A DNA stretch of 64,000 nt from Terriglobia bacterium (lineage in GTDB: Bacteria; Acidobacteriota; Terriglobia; Terriglobales; Acidobacteriaceae), in NCBI GenBank assembly GCA_020073495.1, contig JAIQFD010000002.1:62001-126000 (forward strand), given 5' to 3'. The notes under the pieces were generated by a model. The model made no database searches, was not told the origin of the DNA, and saw only the letters and a program-made list of their open reading frames with translations. Every line of letters starts with the position of its first letter. Position 1 is the stretch's first letter. This document shows positions 32,378-43,900 of the stretch, in pieces. The position numbers were made by a program, and so were the translations under genes.

Positions 32378-35300
32378 ATGGACGACCCAAGAAAGCTACC
32401 TCCAGATCCGGATGGCGCGACGTATGTCCCCGAGGCGGTGCAGACCCCGATCCCGAGCTCGGCGGCAGACGCGCCCACCCTGGTACCGGCGGGCGGCGGT
32501 GCGGGTGCTGCACCCGCCCGCGCCCTAGACCCATCCATCGCGCCCCCACCGACCTTGAAACCGGGCGCAGTGCTGGCCGGGCGCTACGAGATCGTGCAGG
32601 TGCTGGGGGAGGGCGGCATGGGCGCCGTCTACAAGGCGCGCGACAACGCACTCGACCGCCTGGTCGCGCTCAAGGTCATCCGGCCGGAGCTGGCCGGCAA
32701 TCCCGCCATCCTGCAACGCTTCAAGCAGGAGCTGATCCTGGCGCGGCAGATCACGCACCGCAACGTCATCCGCATCTACGACATGGGCGAAGACCTGGGG
32801 ATGAAGTTCATCACCATGGAGTTCGTCGAAGGCCAGGACCTGCACCACATCCTCAAGGAGCGGGGCAAGCTGCCGCCGGCGGAGGCGGTGGAGATCATGC
32901 AGCAGGTGTGCCGCGCACTGGCGTCGGCGCACGCCGAAAACGTCATCCACCGCGACCTGAAGCCGCAGAACATCATGCGCGACACGCAGGGCCGCATCCT
33001 GGTGATGGACTTCGGGCTGGCGCGGACGGTGGAGTCGTCCGGCATGACCCAGACCGGCGCCCTGGTGGGCACCATCGAGTACATGAGCCCGGAACAGGCG
33101 CTGGGCAAGGACCTGGATGCGCGCTCCGACCTGTTCTCGGTGGGGCTGATCATCTACGAACTGCTCACGGGCAAGATGCCCTACAAGGCGGACAGCGCCA
33201 TCGCCAGCCTGATGAAGCGCAACCAGGAACGGGCGGTGCCGGCGTCGCAAGTGGACGCGGACGTTCCGGAGGGGCTGAGCGCGATCGTCAGCAAGTGTCT
33301 GGAGCGCGATCCCAAGGACCGATATCAGAAAGCGACCGAAATCCTGCACGACCTGGACGTGTGGCGGGGCGGTGGACGGGTTGTGTACAAACCCAAGCCG
33401 CCGGGCGTGCTCGAAGGGGCCAAGCATGCCAAGCCGTGGAAGTGGATGATGATCAGCGCGTTCGGCATCGCGCTGGCGTTCGGGATGAAGTATGCCAAGC
33501 GGATCACCGGTGGCGGAGAGCACTCCACCCAGGAGGCGGCGTCGGGCCCGGTGGTGTCGGTCGCGATCTTGCCGTTCCGGAACGCCTCGAGCGATGGGTC
33601 GCTCGACTGGCTGGGCCCAAGCCTGGCGGACATGCTGACCACCGACGTCGGCCAGTCGGCACAATTGCACCTGGTTTCCCAGGACAGACTGCAGCAGATC
33701 GCAAAAGACTTGAAGATCCGCACCGATGAAGGTGTCGATCCTGCCACGGCACGGCGCCTCGCCGACTTCAGCAGCGCAGAGACCGTTATTTCCGGGCAAT
33801 TCGTCAAAGTAGGGGAGCAGATCCGTATCGATGCGACGCTGCGCGACATCAAGCGGGACCGTTCGACCACGCTGAAGGCAGAGGCGCCGAACGAAAAGGA
33901 GCTGCTGGCGGCGGTCGGACAGTTGGCACAGCAGATCCGCGACACTCTGGGGTCGGGCGAAGCGGCCAAGTCGATCCGCGGAAAGGTCTTTGCGCCGTCG
34001 TCGAAATCCGTGTCGGCAGTCCGCTACTTCAACGAGGGACTGCAGCTTGCGCGACAGGTCGACAATCTGAAAGCCCGCGAGCGCTTCGAGGCCGCGACCA
34101 AGGAGGACCCGGAGTTCGCCCTCGCCTACTCCAAGCTGGCGCAGACATTGTCGGCCCTGGGCTACGACAGCGAGGCGGAGACGGCCTCGCGCAAGGCTGT
34201 GGACCTTAGCGACAAGCTCGACGAGCGCGAACGCTATCTCATCCAGGCGAATCACGCGCGCATCACCAACGACAACGCCAAGGCGATCCAGGCGTACGAG
34301 AACCTGGCGCAGGTCGCGCCCGACGATCTCGACGTGCAGTTCACGCTCGGCGGCCTCTACGAGTCCACGGGAGCGTTCGACAAAGCCAAGCTGCACTACG
34401 GCAGGGTGCTGGCGCAGGATCCGAAGTATGTGGACGGGCTGCTGGCGACCGGGCGGACCGAGATCAAGAGCGGCAATCCCCAAGGGTCCCTCGACTACTT
34501 GAGTAAGGCGCTCAATCTGGCGGTGCAGTTCGACAACCAGGAGGAGAAAGCGAACATTCTCCAAGCGACGGGGATCGCATACAAGCTCATGGGCCGGCCC
34601 GAAGATGCGCTCAGCAATTACCAGCAGTCGCTGGAGATCAAGCGGAAGATCGGTCAGAAGCGGGGAATGGCCGCGAGTCTCGACCAAATTGCACAAGTCC
34701 AAAACCGGCTGGGACACGCGCGTGAAGCGCAGCAGGCTTACGAGGAATCACTGCGGATCCGCCGAGAAATCGGGGACAGGAAGGGAATTGGGGATACTCT
34801 CATCGATGTGGCCCAGTTCTATGAAGATCGTGGTCAACACGATCAAGCACTGAAGCTGTACAAACAGTCCTTGCAGGCGCAGAGAGAGGTCAGTGATGAG
34901 GCAAAGCAGGCTCTCTGTCTGGATTCTATCGGCAACGTCTACCTAGCTAAGGGCGAATACGAAGACGCGCGGACCAATTACGAGCAGGCGCTTCAGATAA
35001 GAGAGAAGCTGAAGGCTCCGGAACTCGCAGAGACGCTCCACAACTTGGGCGAGACCGCGAACAAGATGGGGCAGTTCGACCAGGCGCTGAAGTCGTATAT
35101 GCGCGCCCTGGACCTGCAGCGCAGTGCGGGGAATACACGCGACGCGGCCATCGAGTCGTACAGCCTAGGGACGGTGTTCGGGTACCAGGGCCGTTTCGGT
35201 GCGGCACTGAAGGCCAAGCAGGAGGCGCTGAAGACGTTCCGCGATTTGAAGGACCGCAGCCCATGGATGGCGGAGATCCTGGCGGGCTACGGCGAGGCCC

Positions 35301-35932
35301 TGGCGGAGGTGGGAAGAAGCAGCGACGCGCGCGGAGCTTTGGAGGAATCGCTGGCGCTCTCCCGCGAGATCCAGAATGACGCCGCCGCGGCCATCGCGCT
35401 CGACGCGCAAGGCGATATGGCCATGGCGAATGGCGACAACCGCGGCGCTCGCTCATCGTACGAAAAAGCGCTGCAAGCCGCCGTCCGCGCCAAGGACCGC
35501 GAGCACGCGCTCGCGGCCAAGGTGCGGCTCGCCCATGTCGATATTCGTGAAGGCCGCCCCCAAGCGGCGATCGCCGCGTTACGATCTCTGGGCCCGGAGG
35601 CGGACACCATGGGTTTGAAATATCTCTCGGTGCGCTGCGCGGTCGAGCTCGGTGAGGCCTACCTGGCGGCGAAGGACTATGCGAAAGCGCGGCAGGAACT
35701 GGAGCGCGCCACCGGGCGGGCGGAGAAGCTCGAAGCCCGCGCCCTGATGGCACGCAGCGAGTTTGGCATCGCGACGGCGCTGCGGCTGCAGAACCACGCG
35801 GCCGATGCCGCCCTGCACTATCGCAAGGCGGTCCGGCTGCTCGATGAGATCAAGACGGATGCGGGCCCGGACGCCATCGCCAAAGACCAAGAGCTCAATG
35901 GCATCTACGCAGACGCGAGCAAGTTGATGTGA
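32378..35932 (+). CDS. Ser/Thr protein kinase with membrane anchor, TolB-like domain and TPR array
   Basis: 1184 residues. A Pro/Ala-rich leader (1-60) precedes a complete Hanks kinase (65-335): GEGGMGAVYK (78-86), catalytic K99, HRDLKPQN (191-198), DFGLA (211-215) and GTIEYMSPEQ. One transmembrane helix follows at about 358-375 (WMMISAFGIALAFGM). An FlgO/TolB-like domain (VAILPFRNASSDGSLDWLG) comes next, then at least ten TPRs from about 550 to 1150 (FALAYSKLAQTLSALGYDSE, ALSNYQQSLEIKRKIG and others). The kinase is cytoplasmic and the TPR part external, a signalling receptor layout. ATG 32378 has a weak ribosome site. It is convergent with the SBBP gene. Confidence 0.93.
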   Translation: MDDPRKLPPDPDGATYVPEAVQTPIPSSAADAPTLVPAGGGAGAAPARALDPSIAPPPTLKPGAVLAGRYEIVQVLGEGGMGAVYKARDNALDRLVALKVIRPELAGNPAILQRFKQELILARQITHRNVIRIYDMGEDLGMKFITMEFVEGQDLHHILKERGKLPPAEAVEIMQQVCRALASAHAENVIHRDLKPQNIMRDTQGRILVMDFGLARTVESSGMTQTGALVGTIEYMSPEQALGKDLDARSDLFSVGLIIYELLTGKMPYKADSAIASLMKRNQERAVPASQVDADVPEGLSAIVSKCLERDPKDRYQKATEILHDLDVWRGGGRVVYKPKPPGVLEGAKHAKPWKWMMISAFGIALAFGMKYAKRITGGGEHSTQEAASGPVVSVAILPFRNASSDGSLDWLGPSLADMLTTDVGQSAQLHLVSQDRLQQIAKDLKIRTDEGVDPATARRLADFSSAETVISGQFVKVGEQIRIDATLRDIKRDRSTTLKAEAPNEKELLAAVGQLAQQIRDTLGSGEAAKSIRGKVFAPSSKSVSAVRYFNEGLQLARQVDNLKARERFEAATKEDPEFALAYSKLAQTLSALGYDSEAETASRKAVDLSDKLDERERYLIQANHARITNDNAKAIQAYENLAQVAPDDLDVQFTLGGLYESTGAFDKAKLHYGRVLAQDPKYVDGLLATGRTEIKSGNPQGSLDYLSKALNLAVQFDNQEEKANILQATGIAYKLMGRPEDALSNYQQSLEIKRKIGQKRGMAASLDQIAQVQNRLGHAREAQQAYEESLRIRREIGDRKGIGDTLIDVAQFYEDRGQHDQALKLYKQSLQAQREVSDEAKQALCLDSIGNVYLAKGEYEDARTNYEQALQIREKLKAPELAETLHNLGETANKMGQFDQALKSYMRALDLQRSAGNTRDAAIESYSLGTVFGYQGRFGAALKAKQEALKTFRDLKDRSPWMAEILAGYGEALAEVGRSSDARGALEESLALSREIQNDAAAAIALDAQGDMAMANGDNRGARSSYEKALQAAVRAKDREHALAAKVRLAHVDIREGRPQAAIAALRSLGPEADTMGLKYLSVRCAVELGEAYLAAKDYAKARQELERATGRAEKLEARALMARSEFGIATALRLQNHAADAALHYRKAVRLLDEIKTDAGPDAIAKDQELNGIYADASKLM

Positions 35933-35948
35933 TCGGCTTGCCCGCGCG

Positions 35949-35978
35949 AAAAAAAGCAGGGGCGCGGAACCGCGCCCC
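35949..35978 (-). terminator. Rho-independent terminator of the SBBP gene
   Basis: Stem GGGGCGCGG / CCGCGCCCC (35959-35978). On the minus strand it is followed by TGC and seven T (35955-35949). It lies 22 bp past the SBBP stop and 27 bp past the convergent kinase stop, so it may slow transcription from both sides. Confidence 0.85.
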
Positions 35979-35999
35979 CATTCGTCTTGCCGCAAACGC

Positions 36000-38900
36000 T
36001 TACTGCAATGTGAACGTGACCTGTTGCGCCGGGAACGAGTTCGAGAACACGGTCAGTTGGTACTGTCCCGCCGGCAGTCCCGTCGTATCCAGGTAAAACT
36101 CGTAGGCGTGAAGCGCCGAGTTGTACTTAAAGATATTGGGCGGCGTGCCATGGGTGTTCGCCAGGTGCACAGGCTCCGGCGTCACGCCGGTGACCAGCGT
36201 GAGCTTGGCTGTGGCATTGGTCACGAACGACTGCACCGAGATGATATTCGGCGGGGAGGTAACCGAGCTCGAAGGAACGACCCGGAACGTGATGGGGATG
36301 GTGGCGCCGTGCGAAAACACCCGGGCGTTGGCCGGCCCCAGTGGCGCCAGGAAGCCCAGGAAGGTGCCGGCCGGCACTCCCGGGGCGGGTCCGAGGTCCA
36401 CGACCACGAAATCAGAAAACTGATCTGTATTGCCCTTGATGGTGCCGTCGATCTTGGGCAGGTAGAAGGCGGTGAAGATGTTGTGCCAGTTGTTCGTCCC
36501 TGACGGCGCCTGGAGGAAGCCGGGATTGACGATCGGCTGGGAGCTGTCAAAGGCCGTCTTGACGGTGATGTTCGGCTGCGGAGCGCTGGGGCAGGGGCTG
36601 GGCGTGCACTTCACCTGGAAGACGGTGCAACTGCCGCTGCTGCCGTCGTAGACGATGCACTGGGCGCCCGGAAACGAAGGCGCGATGCGGGTATGGAAAT
36701 CGGGGGTGGAGACGAAAGCCGCTGTCACCGCGGCCGTCACACCGGCGAAATCCGTTCCCGGCGGATACTGGATCCCATAATTGAACGTGGTGCCGGGGAA
36801 GTTGAAAGTATTCTGATCGGTCGGGCTCAAGGGCTGCGTGACGGTGACGCTCTGGGTGCCGTTGGCGTCCAGGCTCACGGCCTGCGGACTGTAAGGTGCG
36901 TTGTCGCTGATGTACAGCGTGCCGGAGACGGGACCGGTTGCCGCCGGGGTCACGGTCACGGTAACCGTGCAGAAGAGCCCCGGATTCAGCGAAGGCGGGC
37001 AGGTGTTGTTGCTGATGGCGAACTGCGGGTCGCTGGTGGTGAAGCTGTTGAACAACAGCGGCGCGGTGCCGGTGCTGGTAATGGTGACGTCCTGACCTGG
37101 GCTGGTGAAGTTCACTCCCACGTTCCCAAAGTGCAGGGCGGCGGGCGTAACTATCGCCGCCGCGAAGGTGGGGATGCCGGTGCCGGTGAAGGTGATGATC
37201 TGCGGGCTATCAGGCGCATCATCCCTGATATTCAGTTGGTCGTTGAAGATCCCGAGGCCCGGCGGCGTGAAGGTGAACGAGGCGCTACACATCGCTCCGG
37301 CGGCCACCACGTCGCCGCAGTTGGTTGTATAGAAGAACGGGCTGCCCGGGTTCACCGGCCCGCTGAGCGCGTGGTGTTCAATGTGCAGCGGCCCGGAACC
37401 GGTGTTGGTGAGCGTGACGATCTGCGGCGGGCTGGTGAGGTTTTGGATCACCGGACCGAAATTCAAGGCGTGGCTGCTCAGGAGCACCGCCGGAGGGAAG
37501 AAGGCGATCTTGCTGATGAAGTTCGTTCCCCCGCCCACTGTGTTGTCCACCGATTGGAAGGGGCTGACCAGCGGGAAATCCTGGGAAGTGGCCAGGCCCG
37601 CGACGTAGACGTCGCCGGTCGCATTGGCTACGACCGCATCGCCGTTATCGAATCCGCTGCCGCCAAGATACGTGGAGAACTGTACCGCGCCGTTCGAAGT
37701 CAGCTTGACCACGACCGCATTCTCGCCACCACTTTCGGAGTTGAAACCTGGATACGGCTGGGTGGCGTTCTCGGTGACCGGAAAATTCGACGATCCGGTG
37801 TCACCTGTCAAGTACAGGCTTCCGGATGCGTCGACGAACAAACTGCGTCCGTCTTCGTCGCCCGAGCCGCCCCAGAAGGTGGAGTACAGCACAGAACCGC
37901 CGGGAGAGAACTTGGTGATGAACAGGTCGAAGAACCCGCCAAAGCCGGGTTGCGCCGCGTTCACTGTCGGGAAGTCGGGCGATTCTCCGCTCCCGGTCAC
38001 GTACACATTTCCGGCGGAATCAGCGGTCGCGGCGAAGCACTGATCCAGCACCGTGCCGCCCAGATAGGTGGAGAAGACGTAGGCGGAACCCGCCGGGTTG
38101 ATCTTGGTGACGAAACATGAGCTGCCGCTCGGGTTGACGCCCTGATAGGCATTGACGATCGGCAAGCCCTCGTCCGATTGAGTCGCCCCGGCCACCGACG
38201 CACACCCGAACGGATCGGCTGCGACACCAAGCACGGAGTCGGTGCGGTTGCCTGAGATGTAGGTGGAATAGAGCACTGCCGCGCCGCCTGCCGCCAGCTT
38301 GGCCACCCAGCCATCCTGTGCTGTCGTGCCGACATAAAGGATGTCGGGCGAGCCCGCCACCACCGCCATCCCGCGGAACCCAGCCTGGCTCAGTTCGAAC
38401 GACCAATTTGCGCCGCTGTCGGTACTCTTCACCACCGAGTTGCCGCGGCGCGTTGCATAGATCCGGTTGGGCACGGTGGGCGAGGGCCTGATGTCCGTAA
38501 TGTTGGAGCCGTCGAGGCTGTGCAGCGGCCACGTCGCCCCACCGTCGATGCTCCGGTAGAAGCCGTTCGGCGTCAAGTTTGTGCCGTTGAGCACGGATGC
38601 ATAAAGAGTATTCGGATAGAACGGATCGACGGCGATCACCTGCGCCGTGGGCAAGCCGCTGCCCAGCGATGTCCATGTAGCCCCGGCGTCGGTGCTGACG
38701 AACACGCCCGCGCCCGCCGCCGCTAACACGCGGTTGGCATTGCTGGGATCGACTGCCAGCCAAAACCACGTGCCCGACGTGCCGGCAACATGGGTGAACG
38801 AGCCCCCGAAATTCGTGCTGCGCCAAACGCCACCATTGGCAGCGACCAGCACAATGTTGGGCGAGGCCGGGTTCACGACGATGGAGCGGATGTTGCGGCT

Positions 38901-40583
38901 GAGCGTCGTCGTCCAACTCGCCCCGCCATTGGTGCTCCGGGAGAATGCGGTGAGCGTTCCCACGTAAACGTTCGTGGGGGTGACGGGATCGACGGCGAGC
39001 GCCCGGACACTCAAGCCGGTGTTGATACCCGTATTAGTAGCCGTCCAGTGCGCCCCCGTGTCGGTGCTCTTGTACACACCGCCGCCGTTGGCGCCGGCGT
39101 AGATGGTGGCGTGGTTGGTGGGATCCACGGCGATGGCCCAGACGTCCGTTCCCGTCAGACCGTTATTGAATGCGTTCCAGTTCACGCCGTCGGTCTGGGT
39201 GTAGAGTCCCGCCTCGCCTGGTTGGGATTGCAGGGCGCCCACCAGCGGAAAATCCGTTGAGTCCGTGTTTCCGCCCAGGATAATGTGGCCGGCCGCGTCG
39301 AGAGCGATGCCGATCGCATAATCGTTGGCGGTGCCCCCGTAGTAGCTGGAGAACAGCAGCGCTTGCCCGTCCGCTCTGAGTTCAAAGACGAACGCGTCGT
39401 TGTCGCCGCCACCGTGGTTCGCCTGGATGGGGCCCATCGTGGGGAAGTCGTGCGACTGCGTCAGCCCGGCGACGTAGGCGTTGCCGGAGCCGTCCACCGC
39501 CAACATGTTTGTGCCGAAGTTGGAAAAGGTTCCATCGGCGCCGGAGCCGCCCACATAGGTGGAGTAGACCAGCTTCCTGCCCAGTGGGTCGAGCTTGGTC
39601 ACAAAAATATCGGAGTTGCCCAATGGTTCAGGATACAAAGCGTTCTGGATGGGGAAATCTGGAGAGATCGTGGTGCCCGCGATGATGATGTCGCCCTGAG
39701 CATCCAGCGCGATCCCCAGCGGGATGTCGGACCCGCTGCCGCCCAGATAGGTCGAATACGTCAGCACCGGGTCGATGGTCAGCGCTCTCGAGCGGTCGTA
39801 CGCGCCCAGCGCGAAGCTGACCCGGTTGTCCGCGCGCACTACGAACTGTGCGTCGATCGGCTTGCTCGTGTCCGCCTGGTAGACCAACGGCTTGTGCACG
39901 GTGACGGTCTGGCTGCCGGCGTGGATGAGCAGATCACCGGAGGCGGATTTCTCGATCGTATCCGCGCCCTCGAAGGCCAATTGGATCTTGCTGGGATCGG
40001 CGCCGGGAGCGGCGGTGAAGTCAAACTCCAGCCGCTGCGGGTTGCCGTAAAAGACCAGATCGATCCCGGGATAGACCGAGCTGTAGGACACGCGGTCGTA
40101 ACCGGGAACCTTGGTGTGCCACTTCTTGGGGTCGTTACCGATGAAGTAGTTGGTCGTGCCTGCCTGCGGCGACGCAGCTTGCACCGTGGCGGCCGGGTCG
40201 GCGCCGACCAGGCGCATGCGGACCACGGAGGTCTCGAATTCCGGCGGAGCCGCCTCGGCATCGTCAGGATCGATCCTGTGTCGCTCGGATTTCTCACCCT
40301 TGATCGGCTTTGCCAGGGTGAGCACCGCCTCGTCCTTGGTCAGAAAGAGCGTGTAGCCCGGTCCGTGCGCCATGTATTTCACCCGCGCATCCGTCTGCCC
40401 CTGATTCGGCTCGAAGCGGAGTGGCAGCCTGCCCAGATTCTGCACCACACTTTTCGCGCTGGGTGGCATCGCCTTCGCTGGGGCGGAACTTTTCGACGAG
40501 GTGGGCAAGTCGGCGGCGGCTGTGTTGACGGCGAACAACGCCAAGCTGAAGATCAGGCAAAGCAGCGTGCGGACTGCGCGCAT
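36000..40583 (-). CDS. Giant secreted SBBP-repeat / BNR / choice-of-anchor D protein
   Basis: 1527 residues. The start is ATG 40583 with GGAGGG 6 nt upstream and a signal peptide (MRAVRTLLCLIFSLALFAVN). An N-terminal domain (LPLRFEPNQGQTDARVKYMA) is typical of SBBP-repeat proteins. Several beta-propeller repeats (TYLGGSGSDIPLGIALDAQG, STYVGGSGADG, STYLGGTVLDQ) are split by a BNR-type sector (STDTGAHWTATNTG, STDAGATWTSLGSG, SIDGGATWPLHS). Two ASH/HYDIN-like Ig domains follow at about 1060-1270 (LNFGPVIQNLTSPPQIVTLT; LHFGNVGVNFTSPGQDVTIT). The C-terminal 250 residues include an Ig-like end. A cell-surface or extracellular adhesion role is inferred. It is flanked by two kinase-TPR genes. Confidence 0.88.
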   Translation of the reverse strand: MRAVRTLLCLIFSLALFAVNTAAADLPTSSKSSAPAKAMPPSAKSVVQNLGRLPLRFEPNQGQTDARVKYMAHGPGYTLFLTKDEAVLTLAKPIKGEKSERHRIDPDDAEAAPPEFETSVVRMRLVGADPAATVQAASPQAGTTNYFIGNDPKKWHTKVPGYDRVSYSSVYPGIDLVFYGNPQRLEFDFTAAPGADPSKIQLAFEGADTIEKSASGDLLIHAGSQTVTVHKPLVYQADTSKPIDAQFVVRADNRVSFALGAYDRSRALTIDPVLTYSTYLGGSGSDIPLGIALDAQGDIIIAGTTISPDFPIQNALYPEPLGNSDIFVTKLDPLGRKLVYSTYVGGSGADGTFSNFGTNMLAVDGSGNAYVAGLTQSHDFPTMGPIQANHGGGDNDAFVFELRADGQALLFSSYYGGTANDYAIGIALDAAGHIILGGNTDSTDFPLVGALQSQPGEAGLYTQTDGVNWNAFNNGLTGTDVWAIAVDPTNHATIYAGANGGGVYKSTDTGAHWTATNTGINTGLSVRALAVDPVTPTNVYVGTLTAFSRSTNGGASWTTTLSRNIRSIVVNPASPNIVLVAANGGVWRSTNFGGSFTHVAGTSGTWFWLAVDPSNANRVLAAAGAGVFVSTDAGATWTSLGSGLPTAQVIAVDPFYPNTLYASVLNGTNLTPNGFYRSIDGGATWPLHSLDGSNITDIRPSPTVPNRIYATRRGNSVVKSTDSGANWSFELSQAGFRGMAVVAGSPDILYVGTTAQDGWVAKLAAGGAAVLYSTYISGNRTDSVLGVAADPFGCASVAGATQSDEGLPIVNAYQGVNPSGSSCFVTKINPAGSAYVFSTYLGGTVLDQCFAATADSAGNVYVTGSGESPDFPTVNAAQPGFGGFFDLFITKFSPGGSVLYSTFWGGSGDEDGRSLFVDASGSLYLTGDTGSSNFPVTENATQPYPGFNSESGGENAVVVKLTSNGAVQFSTYLGGSGFDNGDAVVANATGDVYVAGLATSQDFPLVSPFQSVDNTVGGGTNFISKIAFFPPAVLLSSHALNFGPVIQNLTSPPQIVTLTNTGSGPLHIEHHALSGPVNPGSPFFYTTNCGDVVAAGAMCSASFTFTPPGLGIFNDQLNIRDDAPDSPQIITFTGTGIPTFAAAIVTPAALHFGNVGVNFTSPGQDVTITSTGTAPLLFNSFTTSDPQFAISNNTCPPSLNPGLFCTVTVTVTPAATGPVSGTLYISDNAPYSPQAVSLDANGTQSVTVTQPLSPTDQNTFNFPGTTFNYGIQYPPGTDFAGVTAAVTAAFVSTPDFHTRIAPSFPGAQCIVYDGSSGSCTVFQVKCTPSPCPSAPQPNITVKTAFDSSQPIVNPGFLQAPSGTNNWHNIFTAFYLPKIDGTIKGNTDQFSDFVVVDLGPAPGVPAGTFLGFLAPLGPANARVFSHGATIPITFRVVPSSSVTSPPNIISVQSFVTNATAKLTLVTGVTPEPVHLANTHGTPPNIFKYNSALHAYEFYLDTTGLPAGQYQLTVFSNSFPAQQVTFTLQ

Positions 40584-40944
40584 CTGGACCCTCCGGGGTG
40601 GGTCAGCGAACCTAAGACTTGGGAACCTGTGGATAGAGATTGAGAAGAATGATTGCATCCGGACTGCCAAATCGGGAGGCCACTATACAGGACAACGACA
40701 AGCTCGTGTCAAGACATTGATTCTGCGGAACCAAGTTCTCATGAAATGTCTTTGGCGAAGTAAGAATGCGAATCTGTCGGGCCGGCAAGGATGAAAATTC
40801 TTGCACAAAAACAGCAAGAAGCCTGTCAGCGACCCTGCTGCAATCTTCTGCTTGCCCAGAGGATGCTAGAGGGTGTCTCCTCTCTTCGAAAGTCACATGG
40901 TTTCGGCAAGCAGAGCCGAAGAGGATGTAAAGGCCTGGCCTTCT
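40584..40944. other. Intergenic region holding the SBBP promoter
   Basis: 361 bp between two leftward genes. The only feature recognised is the promoter at 40682-40712. No terminator with a T-run was found for the kinase gene at 40945. Confidence 0.5.
40682..40712 (-). promoter_or_regulatory. Candidate sigma-70 promoter of the SBBP gene
   Basis: On the minus strand a perfect -35 TTGACA (40712-40707) is followed after 19 bp by TATAGT (40687-40682), five of six to consensus. The spacer is 1-2 bp longer than ideal. It predicts a leader of about 90 nt before ATG 40583. Confidence 0.5.
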
Positions 40945-43900
40945 TCAAGGCATCAATCTCTTGAGCGCAGCACGAGCTTCAGCGACCTGCGGCAGTCGGG
41001 TATGGGAACTCTCGAAGTGCAACAGGAACGATTGATATTCATTCACGGCTTGGTCGCGCTTGCCGGTGGCTTCGTACAGTTGGCCCAGATAGAAGGGGCA
41101 AAGCAGCGCCACGAGAGGAACTTGGCGGCGCATATCACTGTAGTTGCCTCGCTGAGTTCCCTCTGTAAAGGCGCGTCGAAACTCCTGCTCGGCGGAGGCA
41201 TAATCCTTCAACAGCAAGTGCGCGCGCGCGTTAGCAAACAGCACGTCTGCCACCTGTTGGTTGGGGAGGCGAGCTATGGCGGCCAGCGCGCCGTGGGCGT
41301 CGCTGTGAACCAGAGCGACGGCCATGTCGTTGTAGGCGCGCTGGCGTTCCAGGGCATGGCGACCAATCCAGGGATGCTCGGTCGCTAACTGCTGGAGGCT
41401 GCGCTCCGAGGCAGCCTGCTCTCCACGAATCGCTTCCAAGAACGACACGGACTGCAATTCTTCACCATAGAGCTTCTGCTGCCGCGCGAAGGACAGCGCG
41501 CCAGAGCTATCGCCCATGAGCGTCGCCAGAATGGCGAATGAATAGAGAGCCTCGCCGGCTCCCAGGGATTGGCCCGCACGAGCGAGCTGCGAGACCGCTT
41601 TGTGGTAGCTTTCGAAGGCACCGTCGAGATCACCACGCATCTGGTGGAACTGCCCCTGGAACACGGGCAGGTACAAGCGAGACAGAGGCGTGGTGCGCTG
41701 TGCGTACTCCAGGAAGGCCGCATCCGCCAGCGCATATTTCCCCTGATCAGCGTAAACCAGAGCCAGCTTCAGGTACTCGACGTAAGCCTGAAAGTCCGGC
41801 TTAAGCTCCAGAGCTTTGCGGTAGGCGGCGACGGCTTCGTCATCACGCCCGAACCGGTGAAGGACATCGCCACGAGTATCCCAAGGATTGGGATCACCGG
41901 GGCGAAGTGCGCTGTACTGAGTACACGCGTCGAGCGCGGCGGCCTGGTCGCCCCGCCTGGCCTGCACGTAACAGAGCTCGTTTAGTAGGGCTTCGTCTTT
42001 GGGTTCGGCCGCCAGGCCGTCTCGAAGGATGCCCAAGGCCCGTTCATCCTGATTGAACTGGTGCAACCAGTCAGCCAGGTTGGCGCGCGAATCCGTATCG
42101 CGTGGAAACTCCGCGACCACAGATTCGAAAGCCTTAATCACCGCTTGCCCGTCGCGGGAACGATAGGCCTTGTTGACCTGAAACAAAAGCTGCTCGCGGC
42201 GCGGCAAGCGGGACTGGAACTGGTCAACCTTGCGGGCCATCTCGTCCGCCTTGGCCAGGTCTCCCTCGGTCTCGTACTGACCGGACAGCAGCAGATAAGA
42301 CAATGCAAACTGGGGATCGAGACGCACGGCTTCCTCGAGCTCGCGTATGGCGTCGTCAGCAAGGAAACGACGGTCGTATTCGCGTGCCAATTGGTAATGA
42401 CGGTAGGCCTCGATGTTGGAAGTGGACGCTTGCTCGATGGCCGGGGCGTTCTCGGGCAGACTACCGGCGGGCAGAAAACGGCGAGCGATGCGCGCGGTGA
42501 GGGAGTCCACCATTCCGAAGATGTTTTGAACGCTTTCCCCTTCCAGCTTGTCGGAGAAAAGGATCTGGCCGGTACGGGTGTCCTGCACGCGGACGTCAAG
42601 ACGGAGTTGGGCGGGCCCAACCTTCAGCAGGGCGCCGCTGACGAAGGCGTCGGCACCAGCGTCGCGCGCCACCGCCTGCGCGAGCCCCGGGTCCATGGTG
42701 GTGTCCTTCTTGCCGACGATGCGCTGGAGCGAGCCTTCCACACGCTCGGTGGAGAGCACATCCAGGCCTTGGACTTGTGCCAGATTGGTGGTGAGCATCT
42801 CCGTCAGGCCCCGGTCCAACCAGTCGAGCGAGCGGTCTTGCGAGAGGTTATTGAAATACAGCACGGCGAGGGCCTTGTGCCCTGCGCTGGGACCGGCCAC
42901 GCGGCCGCGCAAAAGCCACCAGGCAAGCACGGCGGCAACCACGACAACCGCAGCGACAACGGGAATAAGCCATTTTCGACCTATTGGCTGGGGCTGCCCA
43001 GGAGGCAGCGGAACGGTGCCACTTGCCGTGGTGACGGTGGAAGTACCAGTAGAAGGGGTCGTTGTGACGGCACCGATCGCTGGGGTCACGGTTGCGCTAA
43101 CCGGACTGCTGCCGCTCGCAGGCTGGGTCGATGCGGGTGTCACCGCCCCCGTCGATCCGGATAACACTTCCATAGGCGGTGCTGGCGCCGGAACCTCGGG
43201 CACGGCAGCCGCGATGGTGCGACCGGAATCACTGTCGCGCTTCAGACGCGCCAGGTCGGCTCGCAAGTCTGAGGCGTTTTGGTAGCGGAGCTTCCGGTCT
43301 TTCTCCAGAGCCTTGTTGATGATCTCTTCGAGCTTGGGCGGCAGATCGGGATTGAGGCGGATAGGAGACACCGGCGTACGGTTAAGAATCGCCTCGGTGA
43401 TGACTCCAGAGGTCTCGCCTCGGAAGGGCAGGACTCCTGTCGCCATTTCGTAAAGTACGACGCCGAAGGAGAATAGGTCTGTCCGTCCATCCAACTCCTT
43501 GCCCCGTACTTGCTCGGGCGACATGTAGACCACAGTGCCCACGGCAGTACCCGGGCTGGTCAAGTGCTCCTCGCCGACCGCCGTCGCTGCCGCGGCCGCC
43601 ATTGCCGGTTCCAACCTGGGCTGGATCACCTTGGCCAGGCCGAAGTCTAGAACCTTGGCGTGTCCATGCTCGGTCACGAAGATGTTCGCAGGCTTGATGT
43701 CGCGATGGATGACGCCTTTGGCATGGGCGGCATCCAGTGCATTCGCCACCTCGATGCCGATTTCCAGCAGTCGCTCCAGTTCCAACGGCCGGGTGGCGAT
43801 TGTATGCTTCAGCGTCTTGCCATCGAGAAACTCCATGACGATGAACGGCTGACCATCGTGTTCTCCGATCTCATGAATGGTGCAGATATTGGAATGGTTC

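Noticed and set aside
32525-34717. 730-residue open frame antisense to the kinase-TPR gene
   Set aside because: High-GC antisense shadow; the plus strand carries a complete kinase and TPR array.
36693-38120. 475-residue frame antisense to the SBBP gene
   Set aside because: Arg/Glu/Val-rich shadow without domains; the opposite strand is clearly coding.
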